Assembly: GCA_002292345.1 (NCBI GenBank)
Contig: DBBT01000021.1
Coordinates: forward strand, 1 to 27,132
Length of the DNA stretch: 27,132 nt
Source of the DNA: Opitutia bacterium UBA977
Lineage (GTDB): Bacteria > Verrucomicrobiota > Verrucomicrobiia > Opitutales > Coraliomargaritaceae
Direction of reading: 5' to 3'
In this document: positions 12,048 to 19,354 of the stretch, in pieces
How the letters are laid out: the number at the start of each line of letters is the position of its first letter
Position numbering within the stretch: position 1 is the first letter of the stretch
Translations under genes and position numbers: made by a program
The notes under the pieces: generated by a model
Seen by the model: the letters and a program-made list of their open reading frames with translations, nothing else
Database searches by the model: none
What the model was told of the DNA's origin: nothing

Positions 12048-12083
12048 AAAAGGCGTCGTCTCGAAAGAGGCGGCGCTTTTTTT
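12048..12083 (+). terminator. Rho-independent terminator with GAAA tetraloop (left copy)
   Basis: A stem of ten pairs, GCGTCGTCTC / GAGGCGGCGC, is closed by a GAAA loop. It is extended by a G-T pair and A-T pairs and followed by seven T. No intact gene precedes it, since the mazG copy upstream is dead. Every difference from the right copy preserves pairing. Confidence 0.85.
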
Positions 12084-12086
12084 ATG

Positions 12087-12238
12087 TTGGGAGCGCCAAT
12101 CTCCGTATTGGCTCTTTGCGTGCGCGCAGAATAGTGCCATGTCCAGAGCAGTGCCAGACAGGAGTCTGGGGGTCCGGGCTATTTATTCCTAGATTTCACC
12201 ATTGATCGGCTGCGCTGTCATGCCTACTCAGTTTACCT
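12087..12238. other. Stem-loop-rich intergenic segment before mazG
   Basis: No gene is visible in these 152 bases. Two inverted repeats occur: AGCGCCAAT / ATTGGCTCT around CTCCGT (12092-12115, one mismatch) and CCAGAC-agga-GTCTGG (12154-12169). Neither has a T-run. They could be parts of a dispersed REP-like element or of the mazG leader. No -10/-35 pair stands out. Confidence 0.4.
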
Positions 12239-12604
12239 ATGAATGACAATGATACTCGCCTACAGGAAATCAAAGACCGTGTGCTGGCCTTCGCCAAAGA
12301 GCGCGAATGGGAGCAGTTCCACAGCCCGAAAAATCTATCGATGGCGATTTCGGCGGAGGCGGCCGAGTTGATGGAGCACTTCCTCTGGCAGAGCCCCGAG
12401 CAATCACATACGGATGTCGAGGCGCCAGCGCTCCGTGCGAAGGTCGAGGAGGAGTTGGCGGACGTATTTATCTTTGCAATCGAGTTTGCGAATGTCACCG
12501 GAATCGACATCGCTGCGATTATTGAGGCGAAGATGAAGCGGAATGCAGAAAAATATCCGATCGAGAAAGCGCGCGGTCGAAGTGTTAAGTATACTGAACT
12601 ATAA
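12239..12604 (+). CDS. MazG-like nucleotide pyrophosphohydrolase
   Basis: This 121-residue all-helical protein belongs to the MazG / dCTP-pyrophosphatase-like group, which hydrolyses (d)NTPs to the monophosphate and pyrophosphate and so cleans the nucleotide pool. The Mg2+-binding acidic residues are in ISAEAAELMEHFLW (about residues 37-50) and VEEELADVFIFAIEFAN (about 69-85). The conserved tail KRNAEKYPIEKARGRSVKY is complete. The length is typical of the short single-domain members. The start ATG has no Shine-Dalgarno sequence. The last third of the gene and its terminator are duplicated, in decayed form, about 690 bases upstream. The family is certain but the exact nucleotide substrate is not. 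Confidence 0.9.
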   Translation: MNDNDTRLQEIKDRVLAFAKEREWEQFHSPKNLSMAISAEAAELMEHFLWQSPEQSHTDVEAPALRAKVEEELADVFIFAIEFANVTGIDIAAIIEAKMKRNAEKYPIEKARGRSVKYTEL

Positions 12605-12774
12605 GGGCTTACGGGGTTCGTTTTGCGTTGTTTGAAATTTAATTAAAAAAAACTAAAACTATTTTGAACGTTTACGCCACTGGCCCGTCTATTTCTATAT
12701 AATCTTTGTTAGATTTTTTATTAGTTTGTTGTTTGTAAAGCGCGTCGTCTCGAAAGGGACGGCGTGTTTTTATG
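12495..12774 (+). repeat. Right copy of the duplicated segment (3' end of intact mazG plus terminator block)
   Basis: This segment spans the last 110 bases of mazG and about 170 bases beyond its stop. It is the intact counterpart of 11807-12086. The part from about 12660 on is nearly identical to the left copy, and the part inside the gene is more diverged because the left copy is no longer coding. A TATAAT at 12698-12703 is shared. Confidence 0.85.
12737..12771 (+). terminator. Rho-independent terminator with GAAA tetraloop (right copy, after mazG)
   Basis: The stem GCGCGTCGTCTC / GGGACGGCGTGT is closed by a GAAA loop, extended by A-T pairs and followed by a T-run. It lies about 130 bases after the mazG stop and probably ends that transcript. 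Compared with the left copy, one position changes from G-T to C-G (both bases altered) and the others are pair-preserving wobble swaps. Confidence 0.85.
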
Positions 12775-12964
12775 TGATCTGCTAACGCAAATAATAAAGG
12801 GTAGGTGTGAGCCTAGGCACGCGTCTCCCGTCATCCTGGAAGATGATTAGAATGAAGTCGGTTGCCGATGGAGATCGGGCGGTGATTGCCCCGCAATTCC
12901 ATAAGCAAGTCGACGAAGCCCCAATTGATCGTTGGAGACTCGGCGCAGCGTTACTATGCCGAGC
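12775..12964. other. Intergenic region between convergent mazG and glutaredoxin 1
   Basis: No supported gene is present; short frames here have no family resemblance. An inverted repeat CTCGGC / GCCGAG (12939-12963), directly after the glutaredoxin stop on the minus strand, could be a weak terminator without a T-run. Confidence 0.3.
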
Positions 12965-13228
12965 CTACAGTCCAAGCTCAGCCTTGACGGCAGGCGCTTG
13001 ATTAAGCGCGGCTTTGAATTCGCCGATGTCGAAGTCGGCGACGACGAATTGGCCGTGCACAAAGGTGGGGGTTTTGGTTTGGTTGCTGTGCTTCACCATT
13101 TGCTCCATGAAGGCTTTGTTGCTGCGCACTTCGCGGGTTTCGAGGCGAACGTTGTTAGCGCTGAAGAAGCTAAGGGCTTCTGTGCACCATGGGCAGCCGG
13201 ACTTTATGTAAAGGATGGGTGTGTTCAT
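12965..13228 (-). CDS. Glutaredoxin family protein (paralogue 1)
   Basis: This 87-residue thioredoxin-fold protein has the active-site motif GCPWC near residues 10-14. It also has the cis-proline segment KTPTF near residue 53 and the glutathione-binding-like GQFVVADF near 59. It is probably a cytoplasmic thiol-disulfide oxidoreductase using glutathione or a similar thiol. I start at 13228 because the sequence MNTPILYIKSGCPWC fits glutaredoxin N-termini; the frame extends upstream to 13315 with unrelated residues. It shares about half of its residues with the protein at 16973-17260. It lies downstream of glgE on the same strand, behind a hairpin. Confidence 0.87.
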   Translation of the reverse strand: MNTPILYIKSGCPWCTEALSFFSANNVRLETREVRSNKAFMEQMVKHSNQTKTPTFVHGQFVVADFDIGEFKAALNQAPAVKAELGL

Positions 13229-13380
13229 TACGATGGACGTTAAACTGAAAGGGTGGAGTAGTGCTACTATAAAAGTTGTAGGTGAGTCCCCGATCTTACG
13301 GTTGAGGCCATGCATTGCTTTGCGTCAGTTCTGTGAGGGCTTCCGTCGTGAGAGAGAGGGGGGTGTTTTTGCCGCAAAAG

Positions 13381-13408
13381 AAGCCTCGGCGTGTGCACGC
13401 CGAGGCTT
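13381..13408 (-). terminator. Hairpin terminator downstream of glgE
   Basis: A perfect 12-bp inverted repeat, AAGCCTCGGCGT / ACGCCGAGGCTT, has a 4-base loop and lies 28 bases after the glgE stop. On the minus strand it is followed by CTTTTGCGGC, a modest T-tract. It probably ends the glgM-glgE transcript and separates it from glutaredoxin 1. Confidence 0.75.
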
Positions 13409-13435
13409 GATGGAATGCTGTGGATCGTCGCCAGA

Positions 13436-15406
13436 TTAGAGGCGGCGGATCTTGAAAATATGCGCGGGGCGCACGTGTGGGTTAATCTTGATGAAATTGC
13501 GCGAACCTTGCCAGGTATATTCGGCTTCATAGGGATCATAGAGGTCGCGTACGGTAAAGCCGTCGTATTCACCAAGACCAAGATGGTCGAGCGGCAGATT
13601 AATAAAGCCGCTTTGCGTGTTTTCCCAGTCCATATTAACGACGACCAGAATTTGATCCGAGCAATCGTAGGTCTGCTTGAGATAGCAGAGGAAGTGTGAG
13701 TTGTCGGAGTCGGCAAAGAACAGATTGAAGGTGCGCTGTAGCGCGGGGTGGTTATTGCGGATCGCATTGATGCGGGCGATTTCTCCCTTGAGATTGCCTT
13801 GCTGATCCCAGTCCCACTGCTTGAGCTCGTATTTCTCGCTGTGGTTGTATTCCTCTTTGCCGGGATAAGGCTCAAAGTCCATCAACTCATAAGCGGGCCC
13901 GTAGATGCCGATATTGGATGAAAGCGTCGCTGCGAGTACGTAGCGGCCTAAATAAGCGGCGCGGCTGTTGACCTGTAAGTCGTCGTGAAGGATGTCGGGT
14001 GTATTGGGCCAGAAGTTGGGCCAGAAGTAATCCTTGGTCTCTGAGGTAGTGAGTTCGGTGAGGTACTCACGCAGTTCAGAAGGTGTGTTGCGCCAGGTGA
14101 AGTAAGTGTAGCCGTGGGTAAAGCCCACTTTGGCTAAATTGTATTTACGCTTCGGGCGTGTGAAGGCCTCCGCGAGAAAAATGACTTCGGGGTGCGCGGT
14201 TTTGATCTCTAGAATACACCAGTTCCAAAATGAGAAGGATTTGGTGTGCGGGTTGTCGACGCGGAAGACTTTGACGCCTGCCTCAATCCAGTAATCAAAT
14301 ACGGACTTCAGTTCCAACCAAAGGTTTTCCCAGTCATCGCTCTCAAAGTTGATCGGCACAATGTCCTGGTATTTCTTGGGTGGGTTCTCTGCGTATTGGC
14401 AGGTGCCATCGGGGCGCCATTTAAACCATTGCGGGTGCTCTTTGACCCACGGGTGCTCGGGAGAGCATTGAAAAGCGATGTCCATCGCGACCTCGATTTC
14501 GTAGTCCGCGGCGGCAGCGATAAATGATTTGAAATCATCTAGACTGCCGAGTTCGGCCAAGATGTCTTTGTGCCCGCCAGAGTGTGCGCCGATTGCCCAA
14601 GGACTGCCGACGTCGCTGTCTGATGGAGTGAGGGAATTGTTCTTGCCCTTGCGGAAGGCATGGCCGATCGGATGGATTGGCGGAAAGTAGACGATATTAA
14701 AGCCCATGCGGGCGATTTCGTGCAAGCGACTTTTCGCGTCTTCGAAGGTGCCGTGGGTTTCGGCATCTGGTCCGCACGAGCGCGGAAAGTATTCATACCA
14801 GGTGCTAAAAGCAGCTAGCTTACGCTCGACCATGAGCAGGTGGATCGGCGACTGCGTGGCAAGTTTGGCGTCGAAGCAACGGGAGACGAGACCGCGCAGT
14901 TCTTCGCTGTGCGCGTCGTCGATGCGTTCGCGGTCGATACGATTAGAATCTTTGAGAGTATTCCCAAATTTTTTAAGACGGACCTTGTCGTCGCCCTTCG
15001 CGCGTTTGGCGGCTTCAAGAACGATGTCGCCGCCAATAGCTAGCTCGACGTCGGCTGATTGGCCGTCCTCTAGCTTTCGGGCGAAGGCGTGTCGCCATGA
15101 GCCGAAGTGATCGACGGCAGATATAACGCAATATTCATACAGCCCGATTTCCCATGGTTGAAAATTGTAAGTCCACTCGTCGTTGCCGGCTTCGTGCATC
15201 GAATTTTTGATCCATTCTTTCGCGCCTTTACGGCGATGGCAGAAATCAACAGTAATAATGTCGTGACTATCGGTAAAAGCGTGAACTCGGAACTCTTGAG
15301 CGTCGCCGATGACGCGTTTGAGTGGATATTTTTCTGCCTCGAGTGCAGGGCTTAGAGTATCGATAATAACGCGATTGCGGCCGTTGAACTTTTTAAGCGA
15401 ACTCAT
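13436..15406 (-). CDS. glgE: Alpha-1,4-glucan:maltose-1-phosphate maltosyltransferase GlgE (GH13)
   Basis: This 656-residue protein has the full GlgE layout. An N-terminal beta domain (YPLKRVIGDAQEFRVHAF) is followed by a helical insert, a GH13 barrel and a C-terminal beta domain. Catalytic-region motifs are VFRVDNPHTKSFSFWNW (nucleophile Asp near residue 383) and VIFLAEAFTRPKRKYNLAKV (acid/base Glu near 413), followed by GFTHGYTYFTWRNTPSELRE. The segment EEYNHSEKYELKQWDWD is also typical. GlgE transfers maltosyl units from alpha-maltose-1-phosphate to the non-reducing end of a growing alpha-1,4-glucan. It lies 54 bases after glgM on the same strand, so donor synthesis and use are probably co-expressed. 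TreS and maltokinase, the other known source of maltose-1-phosphate, are not in the window. Confidence 0.93.
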   Translation of the reverse strand: MSSLKKFNGRNRVIIDTLSPALEAEKYPLKRVIGDAQEFRVHAFTDSHDIITVDFCHRRKGAKEWIKNSMHEAGNDEWTYNFQPWEIGLYEYCVISAVDHFGSWRHAFARKLEDGQSADVELAIGGDIVLEAAKRAKGDDKVRLKKFGNTLKDSNRIDRERIDDAHSEELRGLVSRCFDAKLATQSPIHLLMVERKLAAFSTWYEYFPRSCGPDAETHGTFEDAKSRLHEIARMGFNIVYFPPIHPIGHAFRKGKNNSLTPSDSDVGSPWAIGAHSGGHKDILAELGSLDDFKSFIAAAADYEIEVAMDIAFQCSPEHPWVKEHPQWFKWRPDGTCQYAENPPKKYQDIVPINFESDDWENLWLELKSVFDYWIEAGVKVFRVDNPHTKSFSFWNWCILEIKTAHPEVIFLAEAFTRPKRKYNLAKVGFTHGYTYFTWRNTPSELREYLTELTTSETKDYFWPNFWPNTPDILHDDLQVNSRAAYLGRYVLAATLSSNIGIYGPAYELMDFEPYPGKEEYNHSEKYELKQWDWDQQGNLKGEIARINAIRNNHPALQRTFNLFFADSDNSHFLCYLKQTYDCSDQILVVVNMDWENTQSGFINLPLDHLGLGEYDGFTVRDLYDPYEAEYTWQGSRNFIKINPHVRPAHIFKIRRL

Positions 15407-15460
15407 TATAAGATGAAAAAGTATGAAGGTAAGAAGGTGAAATGTTAGCTAGCGCGGACG

Positions 15461-16669
15461 CTATTTCTGTTGAATCAGGCCTTGGTAGAGGGCCTGAGTT
15501 TGCTGGGCGATGGAGCTCCAGCTAAAGTGTTCGATCGCGCGTTGGCGGCCAGCCTTAGCGAATGCGTCGCGGCGTTCTGGATTTTCCATCAGTCGATTGA
15601 CCTGATGGGCAAGGTCCTTGGCGAAGGCTTCTGGATTGAGTGGACTGAAGGGGCTTTCATGACTCTGTGCGAGTGGCACGAGGTAACCGGTCTCATCATG
15701 CACGACGACTTCAGGGATGCCGCCGACGGCAGAGCCGACGACGGGTGTTTCGCAAGCCATGGCTTCGAGATTAATAATACCGAAAGGCTCGTAAACGGAC
15801 GGGCAACAGAAAACGGACGCGCCGGAGTAGAGTTTGATGACGGTTGGCTTGTCGACCATGTCGTCGATCCAAAAAATGCCGTCGCGCTCTTGCTTGGCGG
15901 CTTCGACAGCGGCCAGCATTTCCGCGGCAATTTCGGGGGTGTCGGGTGCGCCGGCACAGAGCACGATTTGGTAGCCAGGGTGCATGTGCTTGATCGCATC
16001 GACGAGATGAATGATGCCCTTTTGGCGGGTGATGCGACCGACGAACAGCACGTAGGGCTGGTCTTTATCGATACCGAAACGGTCGAGGGCCTCTGTGGCA
16101 TCTTGCTTGTAGAATTCGTCGGGGTCTATGCCATTGTAGATGATGTGTAGTTTGGCGGGATCGACATTAAAGTGCTGCATCACGTCGGCCTTGGTCCCCT
16201 CAGATACGCAGATCACCGCGTCGGCCATTTCGATTGCGGTTTTTTCGACCCAGCTGCTGCAGTCATAGCCGCCGCCGAGCTGTTCGCGTTTCCACGGGCG
16301 CAGCGGCTCTAAAGAGTGTGCGGTCACGACGAGCGGAATGCCGTAGTTGAGCTTCGAGAGGATGCCGGCCATATGCGTATACCAAGTGTGGCAGTGTACG
16401 ATATCGGCATCGTTGCCATTGGTGTTGAAATCGAGGCCTTGCTGTAGGCAGGCGAACACGCTTTGCAATTTCTCCGGGCAGGTGTAGCCGCTCTTGTCAA
16501 CTTGGTAGCCGCAGGCGGTCAACGTAGGATGTTTGATGTCTTGATCGCCGAAGCAACGCACATCGACGTTCATTAACTTAGCGAGTTCGCGGGTCAGATA
16601 GTCTACGTGAACGCCCGCGCCGCCGTAAATGTTGGGAGGGAATTCGTTAGTATATATAAGAGACTTCAT
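15461..16669 (-). CDS. glgM: GT4 glycogen synthase-like, probable maltose-1-phosphate synthase GlgM
   Basis: This 402-residue GT-B glycosyltransferase matches the actinobacterial-type 'glycogen synthase' group of family GT4 rather than the GT5 bacterial GlgA. Its start, TNEFPPNIYGGAGVHVDYLT, binds the acceptor and nucleotide-sugar loop. Later motifs are HCHTWYTHMAG near residue 93, TAHSLEPLRPWKREQLGGGY near 117, the donor-site GRITRQKGI near 218 and PSVYEPFGIINLEAMACETP near 297 (EPFGIINLE, the EX7E motif). The mycobacterial member GlgM makes alpha-maltose-1-phosphate from ADP-glucose and glucose-1-phosphate. The adjacent glgE supports that role here. Classical alpha-glucan elongation is the alternative. 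Confidence 0.85.
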   Translation of the reverse strand: MKSLIYTNEFPPNIYGGAGVHVDYLTRELAKLMNVDVRCFGDQDIKHPTLTACGYQVDKSGYTCPEKLQSVFACLQQGLDFNTNGNDADIVHCHTWYTHMAGILSKLNYGIPLVVTAHSLEPLRPWKREQLGGGYDCSSWVEKTAIEMADAVICVSEGTKADVMQHFNVDPAKLHIIYNGIDPDEFYKQDATEALDRFGIDKDQPYVLFVGRITRQKGIIHLVDAIKHMHPGYQIVLCAGAPDTPEIAAEMLAAVEAAKQERDGIFWIDDMVDKPTVIKLYSGASVFCCPSVYEPFGIINLEAMACETPVVGSAVGGIPEVVVHDETGYLVPLAQSHESPFSPLNPEAFAKDLAHQVNRLMENPERRDAFAKAGRQRAIEHFSWSSIAQQTQALYQGLIQQK

Positions 16670-16972
16670 AAGGCGTCAGTAAAGGTGTCGTTATGCTTGA
16701 AGGGGGCAATTCTAATCTCTTGCTTGGCGCGTTGCGTGCCGTCACCTCAGTTAAAGTCCGGTGTTTTTCCGCGAATTGCGCAGCGAGTCTCTTCGCCCCT
16801 CTTTCGCAATTGCCATTGTGATATAGGCATTGCTACCTGTTATATTGGATGATCGTTCGGGTGCTGACTCTGCGGGGACACACCAGAATAGCGATTGCAC
16901 TGTCAGGGGGTCGTGGACGCAGTGTATTTGCGTGTCTTCATAGAGAGTTCCGCCGAGGTGGCGCTCAGGTGG
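16670..16972. other. 303-base gap upstream of glgM
   Basis: This stretch separates glutaredoxin 2 from glgM, both on the minus strand, and should contain the glgM promoter. I see no convincing -35/-10 pair, no T-run terminator after the glutaredoxin gene, and no frame with family resemblance. AT-rich TATA-like steps occur near 16827-16850. Confidence 0.35.
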
Positions 16973-17260
16973 CTAGTTCTCGCTGTCGCTGATCCCGAGA
17001 TTGTGCCGGACTTCGGGAAACTCGTTGAGTTCGGCGAGGAATTCATCTACCGAAAAGTCTGCTACAATAAAGTCGCCATATTCAAAGGTGGGAACCTTCG
17101 TTTGCCCGCTAATAGAGACCATCGCGTCCATATCTTTTGCATTTTCGTACACATCGCGCAGGTGGAGATCGACGCCCTGTGAGTTAAAGAAGGAGAGTGC
17201 TTGCTGGCACCATGGGCAGCCAGCTTTAAGGTAGAGAATAGGCTTTGGTATACGATTCAT
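16973..17260 (-). CDS. Glutaredoxin family protein (paralogue 2)
   Basis: The 95-residue protein has the motif GCPWC near residues 15-19, the cis-proline segment TKVPTF and the segment GDFIVADF. About 44 of 83 aligned residues are identical to the protein at 12965-13228, so the two are paralogues. A thioredoxin fold and thiol-disulfide exchange in the cytoplasm are expected. I chose the ATG at 17260 (MNRIPKPILYLKAG); an upstream in-frame start at 17299 adds residues outside the fold. The gene faces away from serA, with a 258-base divergent promoter region. The short C-terminal extension SDSEN is unlike that of its paralogue. Confidence 0.87.
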   Translation of the reverse strand: MNRIPKPILYLKAGCPWCQQALSFFNSQGVDLHLRDVYENAKDMDAMVSISGQTKVPTFEYGDFIVADFSVDEFLAELNEFPEVRHNLGISDSEN

Positions 17261-17518
17261 AACTAGTTTAAATATTAAGCATTTAAGGGCCCCTGACAAC
17301 GTGAATTACGACTTTTAGTAACTTTAATGGTACACTATTGCTTTGGTGTTCGGATCTCTATATATGAGTACTGATATTGGAGATATTCTTGGCCGATTTA
17401 ATGGGAAATAGGTAGTGGGTGAATTACGCTGCGATCGGCATATCTGCAAAGAAGATGCGCCGAAGTGCTTCTTTTCGTTGCAATTCGGTGTCGGTGAAAT
17501 TTACTGCTCCGCTTTGCT
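17261..17518. promoter_or_regulatory. Divergent promoter region between glutaredoxin 2 and serA
   Basis: These 258 bases separate two divergent starts. On the plus strand TTGCTT and TATATATG (near 17339-17366, 15-17 bases apart) could be a weak sigma-70-type promoter for serA, which would leave a leader of about 150 bases. No Shine-Dalgarno sequence precedes the serA ATG. No riboswitch fold is recognised. Confidence 0.3.
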
Positions 17519-19105
17519 ATGAAAATTCTAGTCGCAGACCGTATCTCTCCCATTGGTGTTGATTTGTTCAAATCTGAAGAAGGTTTTGAAGTAATCGAGG
17601 CTTATGGCTCCACTCCTGAGCAGCTCCTTGAAATCGTTAAGGACGTTGATGCAATAGCATTGCGTTCCGACACGCGAGTGACTGCTGAGGTTATCGCGGC
17701 TGCGCCGAAGCTTAAAGTTGTCGGTCGTGCCGGTGTCGGCGTCGACAATATCGACATTGAAGCGGCCACTGACGCGGGCGTGATTGTAATGAATACGCCG
17801 ACGGGTAACACGCTGGCCACTGCGGAGCTTACGTTCACGCACATGCTCGCTGGTACGCGTCCGATTGTGCAAGCGTCTGCTAGTATGACGGCGGGTCGCT
17901 GGGATCGTAAACTTTACACTGGTTCTGAGCTTAATGGTAAGACGCTCGGCGTACTCGGAATGGGGCGCATCGGCGCCGAAGTCGCTAAGCGCGCACAGGC
18001 CTTTAATATGACCGTTTTGGGCTATGATCCTTATTTGACGGAGTCCCGTGCCAAGGCGCTCGGCGTGACACTTTCGACACTCGACGAAGTGATTGAAAAT
18101 GCCGACTATATCACGACTCACATGCCGCTCACAGCGGATACCAAGCACATGCTGAATGCGGATGCATTTAGCCGCATGAAAGATGGCGTTCGCGTCTTCA
18201 ATTGCGCACGTGGTGGCATCATTGACGAGGCAGCGCTGATCGAAGCATTGAATTCGGGTAAAGTGGCAGCTGCTGGTCTTGACGTTTATGAAGACGAGCC
18301 ACCAGCCGCAGATAGCCCACTCCGCCAAATCGACAATTTAGTGCTCACGCCGCACCTTGGCGCTTCCACTCAGGAAGCGCAGGAGAACGTCGGCATTGAC
18401 GTGGCCAAGCAAATGATCGAAGCCCTCAAGGGTGAGATGGTGCGCAATGCGCTTAATATGCCATCACTCGACCCGAAGGCACTGAAGCAGATCGCGCCTT
18501 ACCTGACGCTTGGTGAGAAGCTCGGCACATTTTCACAGCAGCTCGCGCCCGAGGGCGTCGAGAAAATCACGATCCGCTACTTCGGTAAGATCACTGAGCT
18601 CGACACTTTGCCACTCAGCTACGCGATTCAACGCGGCTACTTGCGCGAGATTTCCGATAACGTCAACGATGTCAACGCGCCGAAGAAAATTGAGCGCCTT
18701 GGTATCGAGACCGAGCAAGTGAAGAGCTCTGCGCATGCGGAGTTTACAGAACTCGTCGAAGTTCAAGTTACCAGTAAGAGCGGCAAGACGCGTACGATTG
18801 GCGGGACATTGGTTGGTAAAAACCAAAGTCCACGCATCGTCACGATCGACGGTCACAGCGTCGAGGTCAGTACTGATGCGACACTACTCGTGTTGAAGAA
18901 CAAAGACGTTCCTGGTATCGTCGGTTTCATTGGGGTCACACTCGGCGAGGACAATGTGAATATCGCCAACATGTCGCTCAGTCGCGATCAAGGCGAGGGC
19001 TTTGCAGTCAGCGTCTTTGAGTTGGATAGTGCCCCTTCTGAAGCCGCGGCGAAGAAGATCGCTGAACATACTGCGATCGACAAGTATCGCGTGATTCGTC
19101 TTTAG
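17519..19105 (+). CDS. serA: D-3-phosphoglycerate dehydrogenase (long form with ACT domain)
   Basis: This 528-residue enzyme oxidises 3-phosphoglycerate to 3-phosphohydroxypyruvate with NAD+, the first step of serine synthesis. The domains in order are an N-terminal substrate-binding part, an NAD-binding domain (LGMGRIGAEVAKRA near residue 145), the rest of the substrate domain, an intervening allosteric domain (about 315-450) and a C-terminal ACT domain (about 455-528, VPGIVGFIGVTLGEDNVNIA). Catalytic residues are Arg in NCARGGIIDEAAL near 230, Glu in DVYEDEPPA near 260 and His in LTPHLGAST near 279. The length is that of the type-1 enzyme, often inhibited by serine through the ACT domain. 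A strong hairpin terminator follows, so the gene is probably monocistronic. Confidence 0.96.
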   Translation: MKILVADRISPIGVDLFKSEEGFEVIEAYGSTPEQLLEIVKDVDAIALRSDTRVTAEVIAAAPKLKVVGRAGVGVDNIDIEAATDAGVIVMNTPTGNTLATAELTFTHMLAGTRPIVQASASMTAGRWDRKLYTGSELNGKTLGVLGMGRIGAEVAKRAQAFNMTVLGYDPYLTESRAKALGVTLSTLDEVIENADYITTHMPLTADTKHMLNADAFSRMKDGVRVFNCARGGIIDEAALIEALNSGKVAAAGLDVYEDEPPAADSPLRQIDNLVLTPHLGASTQEAQENVGIDVAKQMIEALKGEMVRNALNMPSLDPKALKQIAPYLTLGEKLGTFSQQLAPEGVEKITIRYFGKITELDTLPLSYAIQRGYLREISDNVNDVNAPKKIERLGIETEQVKSSAHAEFTELVEVQVTSKSGKTRTIGGTLVGKNQSPRIVTIDGHSVEVSTDATLLVLKNKDVPGIVGFIGVTLGEDNVNIANMSLSRDQGEGFAVSVFELDSAPSEAAAKKIAEHTAIDKYRVIRL

Positions 19106-19120
19106 CTAATCCCCTTTAAG

Positions 19121-19193
19121 CCGTAGAGTGCGCGCCAAGCACAGGGTTGATTCTCTGTTGCTATTGCGCCCTCTGCGGTTTTTTTATGGGGTC
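19121..19193 (+). terminator. Terminator after serA
   Basis: A long imperfect stem, CCGTAGAGTGCGC / GCGCCCTCTGCGG, has one mismatch and encloses a smaller inner inverted repeat (AGCACAG / CTGTTGCT). It is followed directly by seven T. It starts 15 bases after the serA stop. Confidence 0.8.
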
Positions 19194-19354
19194 TGACTTT
19201 CGGGCTTTTGCTGTTAACTTCCAAATACGTGTAGTCCTAGCGTAAAGCCCAAAGCGCAGTTATAGAAGTGTGGGGAACTCGCCCGCGTCAAGCGATAGAG
19301 GGCGGGTCGCTCTGGCTCTATGACATTACAAACAAACTATACCTTTTATAAAAT

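Larger units (their letters stand above)
11807..12086 (+). repeat. Left copy of a roughly 280-base duplicated segment (mazG tail plus terminator block)
   Basis: This segment is homologous to 12495-12774 with almost constant spacing (688-689 bases). The first third is decayed mazG coding sequence. The middle (about 11911-11970) is loosely similar. The last roughly 115 bases (from TATTTTGAACGTTTA at 11971) are about 92% identical to the right copy, including CTATTTCTATATAATCTTTG and the GAAA-loop terminator. Similarity stops at the ATG after the T-run on both sides. The non-coding tail is thus better preserved than the dead coding part. Confidence 0.85.

Noticed and set aside
11383..12238. Possible transposon or IS element in the long gene-free stretch
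   Set aside because: No transposase fragment, terminal inverted repeats or target-site duplication can be seen; the content is explained by gene remnants and a tandem duplication.
12807..13062. Short frames on both strands in the mazG-glutaredoxin gap
   Set aside because: They have low-complexity or Arg/Ser-rich translations, overlap one another and the glutaredoxin gene, and have no start signals.
15470..16150. A 226-codon plus-strand frame
   Set aside because: It is antisense to glgM, with no domain similarity that I can see.
17528..18328. A 266-codon open frame on the minus strand
   Set aside because: It is antisense to serA and rich in Arg, His and Cys as expected from a shadow frame; serA is a certain gene.
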